From contig JAIVEN010000028.1 in assembly GCA_026686845.1 (NCBI GenBank), forward strand, positions 6,587,001-6,651,000: a DNA stretch of 64,000 nt, read 5' to 3'. The DNA comes from Adenanthera pavonina (lineage: Eukaryota > Streptophyta > Magnoliopsida > Fabales > Fabaceae). Every line of letters starts with the position of its first letter. Position 1 is the stretch's first letter. Both the position numbers and the translations under genes were made by a program. The notes beneath the pieces were generated by a model. The model searched no databases. It had not been told where the DNA came from and saw only the letters and a list, made by a program, of their open reading frames with translations. Shown here piece after piece: positions 57,076 to 64,000 of the stretch.

Positions 57076-57477
57076 AAGGCCAGGTCTAATAAAAGGATCC
57101 CTTCTTTTTGTGTCTCACCATTTTGTTTTTATTTTTGTTTTTGCTTACCTAAATAAATCCACCTTATTGTATATAGTGATTGAAAATGCTAGCTGAGGAA
57201 TTCGTTAATAATAAAAAGGCCCGCAATTTTCAAGCTAATTAAGAATATAATGGCGTAGTTTGATTTCTATTCTCAAAAACTGTTTTGTTTTGTTTTTATT
57301 TTCAAAAATAAAAAAAAAACTTGTTTGGCAATATTGTTTCCTATTTTTTTCGTTTTGAAAATTTGATTTTATTTTCTGTTTTAAAAAGGAAGAAAAGAGT
57401 ACAGCCTTGGATTATTTTTGTTCTCTATTTCTATTTTCTATTCCTAAAACAGGCAAAAGGCAGAGAATAGCCTGTTT

Positions 57478-57508
<31 letters not shown>

Positions 57509-59177
57509 CTCTCAATATTTTTTGCCTGCCAAATTCTCACTATTAGCTTGCCTTTGCTTATATTTGAGTTTTATTTTTTCAAAAATCAATTTCTTTAGTT
57601 ATATTCTTGCCTAGAGTGATTATAATCCTTTGAATTATTGCACATGGGCGGCGGATTCTCTGCCGTCTTTGTCTTGTGGTGATGTCAAATATGGTTGTTA
57701 AAATATGTTGCAGTATTAAAAATTTATTATACACTAATTCTTTATAGTTAGAACACCAAATGAAGGACCCCGATGCTTCACCACCCTCAACATGAGAAAG
57801 TAAAATAAATTTAATGGCTCAATATTAAGCCCAGCCTGTTAATTCATGCTTGGGCTTGGGCTTGATTTAGAATTGGGCCAGATCGTGTAACTTCATATCT
57901 ATTTTTAATGGACTGGTTGAAACCCTTGATTTGTTTTCATTTGTTGGTTCTAGTTGTTTTTTTTTTGGTTGAACTGACAGCAATTATTGTACAGTGACGT
58001 TAGACCCCTCAAATTAACTTTGGATGACGCTTTTTGGGGACGGCGAATAAAAAATATGAATCTCATCTTTATTTATTTATATATTTGGCTCAGTAAATTT
58101 CTGGAATTGGACAAAATTACTTAATGCAAGTGTTTGAACAAATCTCATAACCTATTTAATCACATTTATTTCCCAACGATATGGGAATCTTTGTCATCTA
58201 ATCACTTCTCTCTGTCTCTGAATTGAAAAAATTTCAAAATTTTAATTCATTTTTATTCATTATATACTATTTTTATTCTTATTATAAATTATTTTTAATT
58301 TGTTTACACATATCAATAAATACTATACTATTAAAAGTAGTTAAAATTTTTTAATTTAGCAAGATTTACCATATCTCTTTTTTTTGCCAAAAATATAAAG
58401 TACATTAATAATATCAAGACAAAGTAGCCATATCTCTTACTTTTGTTTAATAAGGAGCAAATATGTAAATAACTATTGAGTGAATAATTGATGTTGCTTT
58501 TTTTTTTTGGGACCTGAAACAATGGATGGTACTTTAAATGTTTAAAAGTGTTTTCATGTTTATTTTGAAGTCGGCACAATTCATAAACCCAGTTACATAA
58601 GCATTATGCAACAAAAATGACAAAATTCAGTGTATATATTACAAGTAAATAACGACCATACCTTTAGACTGAAACCCTACATCTTTTCACATTCTTTAGA
58701 CTGAATAATGTTCAATGTTTATGAAGAGAAAGACAATAAATGTCAAATCTACTTTAGTTTCTACCTTTCAGTTCCTTAGAAAAACTGAGAAAATCAAGGG
58801 CAACAATTAAAGGGTAATTACTTCACAGTCCCTACTTAATGATTCAAAACAGAGTACATTATATTAGCACTGGTTGACAAATGATTCAAAACAGAGTAAC
58901 AGTAATCGGAAAAAAAAAAGGATTGATTTCGTTGGTTAATCACTGCTGTTTATTTAGAAAAAAGAGGAAGGGAATTTAGTAAGAGGGGAAAATTGCCAGA
59001 TCAATCACAAGAATTTTGTACAGATCACAAACTCCTATGAATTCTGGGTAAGAAAAAATACTCCCAGATCAGATTAACCCTAGCAAAATACAACAAATTG
59101 AAATTCTTTCTTTCACTATATACGCACAAATATTTTTCAAAAATCCAATCAATTGGTGAATTGATTACTAGCTAATT
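57076..59177. other. Gene-free stretch
   Basis: No gene is supported. An ATT microsatellite lies at about 57481-57509. The segment 57258-57470 resembles a decayed member of the Tourist-like family ('ctcaaaaactgtttt', 'aaaacttgtttggca'). The last few hundred bases before 59177 likely hold the 3' untranslated region of the small gene that follows. Confidence 0.5.
57481..57509. repeat. ATT microsatellite
   Basis: About ten ATT units lie in tandem. The neighbouring 63-codon open frame reads through it as a Tyr run and is not a gene. Confidence 0.9.
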
Positions 59178-59612
59178 CTAGGAAAGATGAATCCCACCCA
59201 AAATGTGCTTACACAGCTCCACCAAATGGAACGAAAGAAAAGCCGATGAAGTAGGCACACTGATCGCAAGCAAGGCAATCATCCCCAAGGCCAAGCTTGG
59301 CCTCGTGTTCATCAGCTGCGTCTGTAACACTCCCACAGCCTCACAGATCATGGAGTCATAGCTCGTGTAGTACCGCTTCTCCCACTCCATCCACTCCGCC
59401 GGCGGCTCGTAGTTCTTCTCAATCATCTTCATCTCGTGGATTCTCTTCCTCAGAACAATCATGTTCTCGTCCACCAACCTCCCGCCAAAATTCTGATCAG
59501 CCGCCTCTCTCCTCCTCGCCAGGACGCTAGTTTCCCGGCGGCTCAAGCTCGGCCTCGAATTCGAGTCCGGAATTGAGAGAAATGCGGGAGAATTTAGCGA
59601 AACGGATTGCAT
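59178..59612 (-). CDS. Small plant membrane protein, paralogue 1
   Basis: I do not know a function for this family. The protein has 144 residues from the ATG at 59612; the frame extends upstream only through a TTG codon. Residues 1-44 are rich in Ser and Arg and almost free of acids, which could be a plastid or mitochondrial transit peptide. Then comes a charged helical block, 'GRLVDENMIVLRKRIHEMKMIE' (44-65) and 'WMEWEKRYY' (74-82). It is followed by 'CEAVGVLQTQLMNTRPSLALGM' leading into one hydrophobic segment (about 107-131). The same blocks occur in the gene at 63418-63951, which points the other way. A TATA box lies 140 bases upstream, with CACGTG and ACGCGT motifs beyond it. No intron is needed. 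Confidence 0.85.
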   Translation of the reverse strand: MQSVSLNSPAFLSIPDSNSRPSLSRRETSVLARRREAADQNFGGRLVDENMIVLRKRIHEMKMIEKNYEPPAEWMEWEKRYYTSYDSMICEAVGVLQTQLMNTRPSLALGMIALLAISVPTSSAFLSFHLVELCKHILGGIHLS

Positions 59613-59751
59613 TTTGATGGGAATTTCAGATCTATAAATTAACAAGGGTTTTGAGAAAAACGGAAATTGTACGATCGATTTGAGGGATATGTAGGGTTTT
59701 GTGGAGAGGAATGAATGTAATGTGATGTGTTATATGGAGGAAGAATCTGGT

Positions 59752-59935
59752 TTATATAGGGTTTGAATGAGGGAAGGAGGTTGGAGAGAAAAATAAAAAA
59801 TAAAATAAAATAACAATAAGGACACGTGATCAGAGGAAGCATCTTCTAGAGAAAGCAAAGCAATGTGGCGAACGCGTGTTTGTCTTGCATGACGTTTCAG
59901 AAGGGTGCCATTTGTCAAACCCAAAAAGCGACGTG
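59752..59935 (-). promoter_or_regulatory. Promoter of paralogue 1: TATA, G-box, ACGCGT
   Basis: On the minus strand CTATATAAA (59751-59759) would give a leader of about 110 bases. Upstream are a G-box CACGTG at 59823-59828, an ACGCGT core at 59872-59877 and an ACGTG at 59931-59935. ACGTG cores are bound by bZIP and bHLH factors and CGCG-type cores by CAMTA factors in plants. Use by this gene is inference. Confidence 0.55.
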
Positions 59936-60638
59936 TGTGAGCCAGAATCTCGAGTAGGAATTAGGTGCGGTGAATGCATGATAGGGTGGGATGAATCTAC
60001 CGGTTTCTAAATTTTATATTATATTTTATTTTTCAGATGCAAATCTGTTTTAAAATTTGGACATTTTTTGTTTCATTACGATATATTTTTTAATTTTAAT
60101 TTAATCATTTAATTTATAAAAACCTCTCAAACTTTTTCTCTTTTTAGTATTATCACGTCATTATGTAATAAAGTTATCCTAGCTAATGTTAGTTAAAAAT
60201 AAATAAAAGACTTATTATTGTTGATTGAAATGTGAAGTCAAATTTGAATATTATCAAATTCATATAGAATATTTTTTACAATATTAATTTTTTTTATTTA
60301 TAATTAAGGTTTAAGATTGAGACCTTCAGTCCAAGTATTATTGGTAATTTGATACTTTTTAGGAAATATTAAAATAACCAATCAATGTAAATTAATTATA
60401 ACATACTATACTAGATATTTATAAATTATTAAATATCAATATTTTTCATTTGTTTGAACTTTTTTCATATTCTGTGTTTTTATTCCTTTAATATTTCTTC
60501 ACATATTTTAATAAAATTTTTAAGTTTTAGAAAGATTAAAAAGATCTTTTATAAAATTTAAGTTATTATCTCTCGTGCATATGATAAAAAATATCCAGTT
60601 TTATGAAATCAAGAGACTAAAGTTTCAAACAAAAATAA

Positions 60639-61012
60639 GGGCCTGTTTGATAGTGTTTCCTGTTTTCTGTTTTCAAAAACAGTTTTATAAAACTGTTTTC
60701 AAGAAACTGTTTTGAAAACAAGAAAATAAAAAAATCTATTTGAATAATTGTTCTCAAAATTATAACTAGTGAGTAATAGATGAGTTATTCAAAATTTATA
60801 ACTTTACCATTAATGAGGTGGATGTTTCTCATCTTTCCTTATATTTTCTAGAACAAAAACTACAAAACACCTAAAAGGTGTTCTGAGTTTTCTGTACAAA
60901 ACTGTTTTCTATTTTTCAAAACAGATTTTAGAAAACAGGTTTACCAAACAAGTTTTCGTTTTCTATTTCCGAAAACAAAAAACTATTTTGTAGAATAGCA
61001 TCAAACAGGGCC
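60639..61012 (+). mobile_element. Tourist-like MITE with TAA duplication
   Basis: The ends are GGGCCTGTTTGATAGTG and, inverted, GGCCCTGTTTGATGCTA. The flanking triplets are both TAA (60636-60638 and 61013-61015), as expected of PIF/Harbinger targets. The 374-base interior contains nested inverted stretches such as 'caaaaacagttttataaaactg'. A closely related copy in reverse orientation lies at 51219-51598. Confidence 0.85.
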
Positions 61013-62667
61013 TAAAACTTCAGGTGCGCACTTTTGTCTCTTTGTATAAGGCAGGGGAAATGAATCAGAAGTAGATTTTCTATGGCAATAAACCATAAAA
61101 ATAAAATAAAACAATAATATATATATATATATATCTAATTTATTTTCCACTTTTACTCATTTTTCTTTATTTTTTAAATACATATAAAATAAAATACTTT
61201 GCTTATTAAATATAAGCGATCCAAATCCAAATTAAACCTGATGAGAATACATCTCCTTAATTTTTTTCTAAAACTGAATTAATGTAAATTTAAAATAATA
61301 TATATTATATAATATTCACTTAAACAGTTGCTTATACTAAAATCCTATCTATGATTCTTTCAGGAAAGTTGAAATAGTCGAAATTAATAAAAATAATAAA
61401 AATCATGGGATGGGATGGGATGGTTATGCGAAGGAGAGGAACATTACCCGAAAGGAAGTGGCGGTCAGGTGAGGGCAAGTGCTGCCGACAAGCTAGGTCC
61501 CCACTTGACACGGGACGGCGCTGATCTAAAAATCTAATCTGTTAATATCAGATTCTCCTTCTCTTCACGATAAACATTAAAATATACTATAATAATACTA
61601 TTTTAAATAAAATTATTAGTTAGTGATTTTTTTATTCTTTAATAATAGAGACAATTAACGGTTTTGTTGGTTCCTTTAAATCTATTCCAATCGATAATTG
61701 AACTTGTCAATTATTTTTGTATTATTATTTAAAAATTATTATATTCAATTCTAATTATTTTACATTTAGTACACTCATTCAAAAAGTCTGTCGCTCTACT
61801 TAATACTTGATTCAAATTATGATATAGGCTATGTGTTTTTAACTCTAAATATTACTGTTGGTAAAAAAAAAACTCTAAATATTACTACTTCATTGAGGGT
61901 GGGGTTTAGTTAATTTCTACAATGTTGAAAAGTGTTCATGAATGAATGAGTGTAAATAAATAAGATATTTCACTATTTGGGCACCAATAGCATTAATTAG
62001 ACAATTTTCTACGCTTACTTATATGGCATTATCTTCCTCTTTCAACCATCAAGTACCATGTATTATTAACTAGTCCATATTTGAGGATTACTGAACTCTA
62101 TTTTTTTCATACATTTTTCATGAAAAGGAAAAAAAATAACAGCAATTCGATGCATCACAATTAAATAATTAATATATTACATTAAGACAATATCTTTTGT
62201 CATTATAATTCTCTTCATAAAAGAGTTTAGATGAATTGAATATTTGAGAGACCTACATATTACTCACGGATAGAGTGAACTGTTAATATATTATTTTCTT
62301 TTGTTATTACTATTTTTAATCACGAGAATAACTTGTTTTAAACAAATGACAATCTTGGCACATGTCATACATGAGAAGGAGCTAGTAATCGAATTTGAAG
62401 ATAATTTAGTAATTTTCTCTTTTCTTTTGGCATATGGTGAGCCCCCTTTTTATTTGAAAAGATTATTCTCATATTTGTTTTATGTTATGAATTGGAACAA
62501 ATTATTATATAATTCATCCACACCTACAGATTAGGATCAATCAACTTTTTTCACAAATGTTACCGATAGAGACCCCCTTATTTTTCTTATTTGCCATTCT
62601 AATAAGTAGATATGAAATTATTAATACCATTTATTAAATTTACGGCAATCCATTTTTTTCAAACATA

Positions 62668-62953
62668 CTCTCCCCGTTTCTTTTCTTTTTCTTATGATGT
62701 GTAAAGTTTAACACATAAATTAAGAAATACAATTAAAGTGTTAGAATTTATTTTAAATTTTTTAACATATCTTTCAATAAATAAATAAATAAAAGTGAGC
62801 CATTAATATCTTTTTTACTTATAAAAGGTCAGGTAAGGAAATAATTGAAAAAATAGTAATTAATATTGTTTTGGAATTTGAAAATGACAAATAAATATAA
62901 ATAAAAAAATTTTATTTAAAAGTGATAGTTAAAAATCAAAGAAACAGAGGGAG
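62668..62953. mobile_element. Stowaway-like MITE
   Basis: The ends are CTCTCCCCGTTTCTTTT and, inverted, CTCCCTCTGTTTCTTTG, with TA on both sides (62666-62667 and 62954-62955). The length of 286 bases and the ends are typical of Stowaway elements of the Tc1/mariner class. It has no coding capacity. Confidence 0.8.
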
Positions 62954-63311
62954 TAAACTCATTAGTGTGACTTAGGTTCCATATAATGAATGAGAAACAT
63001 ATCAAGTTGATTGTACTGTTTTTGGAGTGCATGTACCTTAAAAGATCATGCTTGAATTTGAATTCCCGTTGCATGTACAGTGCAATGCAGGGGTACTTAC
63101 TCTTTTAGTAATATATATATATATAATAATAAGGAAAATTCGAAAACACACAAAGGAGCCGCTTTTCAAGCTTCGTAGAACTTGCAATTCAACAAATCAC
63201 TTCAACCACCAAAAGTTGAGAGATTGAGTGTGAGATTTGTATGAAATTGGAGGCACCCCCATACGTCCCCTCTTTCTCCGAATCCCACTCAATCATTCGT
63301 GATTTATCTCT

Positions 63312-63360
63312 ACGCGTCAATTCACAAACACGTCCCTTATTATTAATTTTCTCTATAAAA
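63312..63360 (+). promoter_or_regulatory. Promoter elements of paralogue 2: ACGCGT, ACACGT, TATA
   Basis: TATAAAA at 63354-63360 sits 58 bases before the ATG at 63418, a normal distance for a short leader. ACGCGT at 63312-63317 and ACACGT at about 63328-63333 precede it. If translation started instead at the in-frame ATG at 63241, all these would lie inside coding sequence, which is less likely. Confidence 0.55.
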
Positions 63361-63417
63361 TCTCATCCCTCACACTCTTTCTTTCATGCATCAGAGGTTT
63401 TCACGTTCAAGAAAAAC

Positions 63418-63951
63418 ATGTCACCGTCATCATCGTCCTTGTCTTCTCTTTCTCTTCTCCCTCCTTCACGTCCCACAAGACTGGCGTCGTTTGTTCCAAA
63501 CATGTCCTTCACAACCAATATGATGATTATCAATACTGGGAGAAGAAGAACAAGAAGAAGAAGAAGGTTGATCAGTATTTGTGCATCACAGAGGGATTCT
63601 TCTTCTTATGGCCACCATTACGATGGGAAGCTGGTGGATGAAAGCATCATTGTTCTTCGCATGCGCATTCGTGAGATGCTGATCAAAGAGATGAAGAAGG
63701 AGAAGGAGTTGAATGAGATCAATGGAGGAGGAGGTTGGATGGAGTGGGAGAGAAGGTACTCGGAAGAGAGTTATGGTTCAGATGTGTGTGAGGCTGTGGG
63801 GTTCTTGCAGACTGTGTTAATGGAGACAAGGCCTTGTTTGGCTCTGGGGATTCTGGTTTCGGTTTTTATGAGTGTTTCGGTTTCAGTGTCTCTCTCTGTG
63901 TTTCATTTGGTGGGGTTGGCAAAGGAGATCTTCATGTCAATCCATGTCTAG
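63418..63951 (+). CDS. Small plant membrane protein, paralogue 2
   Basis: The function is unknown to me. From the ATG at 63418 the protein has 177 residues; an upstream in-frame ATG at 63241 would give 236. The shorter form is preferred because a TATA box precedes it closely and its start aligns with paralogue 1. Residues 1-57 are rich in Ser with a run of Arg (42-50) and the sequence 'LISICAS', which looks like a plastid transit peptide with cleavage site. The shared blocks follow: 'GKLVDESIIVLRMRIREM' (70-87), 'GWMEWERRY' (106-114), 'CEAVGFLQTVLMETRPCLALGI' (124-145). One hydrophobic segment follows (about 139-164), then a short polar end. A Gly- and Glu-rich insert (about 92-106) distinguishes it from paralogue 1. 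Confidence 0.82.
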   Translation: MSPSSSSLSSLSLLPPSRPTRLASFVPNMSFTTNMMIINTGRRRTRRRRRLISICASQRDSSSYGHHYDGKLVDESIIVLRMRIREMLIKEMKKEKELNEINGGGGWMEWERRYSEESYGSDVCEAVGFLQTVLMETRPCLALGILVSVFMSVSVSVSLSVFHLVGLAKEIFMSIHV

Positions 63952-64000
63952 TTTACGATATAATTAATTTCTTATCCTTTTTAATTAATCTAGAGCTTAC

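Larger units (their letters stand above)
59940..63311. other. Intergenic region between the head-to-head paralogues
   Basis: About 3.4 kb of AT-rich sequence with no supportable gene. It holds a Tourist-like MITE (60639-61012), an AT microsatellite (about 61117-61134), a GC-richer patch at 61400-61530 ('gggatgggatgggatgg'), and a Stowaway-like MITE (62668-62953). The 77-codon frame at 62301-62534 is unrecognised. Confidence 0.6.

Noticed and set aside
59613..59645. Upstream extension of small protein paralogue 1
   Set aside because: The extension opens with TTG, not ATG; the first ATG is at 59612.

Overview
The window is nuclear DNA of a flowering plant, almost certainly a eudicot. It is AT-rich, with few, widely spaced genes of plant type (chloroplast acetylglutamate kinase, a ribose-5-phosphate isomerase, a PIN-LIKES carrier, and a pair of small plant membrane proteins) separated by transposable elements of many classes. 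The species cannot be named from the sequence.

Layout. 1-1425 is a nested minisatellite, followed by a 115-bp tandem repeat (1486-1830). 2105-15215 is a decayed Athila-type Ty3/gypsy retrotransposon on the minus strand with both LTRs, a perfect 5-bp target duplication (CTTAT), a tRNA-Asp-type primer site and broken gag, protease, RT/RNase H, integrase and 3' ORF. 15221-21325 is gene-poor and holds a hAT-like short element and an inverted repeat. NAGK lies at 21326-22366 (minus), with a broken LINE (about 22500-25345) directly upstream of its TATA region. A tRNA-type SINE with an 18-bp target duplication is at 28387-28547. RPI is at 29653-30465 (minus). 35983-40843 is a non-coding 4.86-kb unit bounded by TG...CA and a CCAAT duplication, best read as a giant solo LTR. 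41509-43611 is a second possible solo LTR. 44682-49402 is a structurally complete hAT transposon with an uninterrupted transposase, matching ends and a perfect 8-bp duplication. PILS is at 53007-54365 (minus). Two paralogous small proteins lie head to head at 59178-59612 (minus) and 63418-63951 (plus).

How the parts relate. The sequence either side of PILS (51173-52733 and 56248-57075) occurs a second time, in the same order, at 43612-50505, but there the two flanks are joined directly and no PILS gene lies between them. This looks like a tandem duplication that later lost its gene. The hAT transposon sits in the gene-less copy and a Tourist-like MITE sits in the gene-bearing copy; each copy shows the other's uninterrupted site. 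From memory, RPI1 and PILS2 are neighbours in Arabidopsis (At1g71100 and At1g71090), so the 23 kb between them here would be an ancestral gene pair pushed apart by elements.

The most novel structural signal is at the 3' end of the Athila-type element. There are two polypurine-tract modules, each with a 7-bp-stem hairpin carrying the same 4-nt loop at the same 6-nt distance. The two stems differ in sequence but both pair fully.
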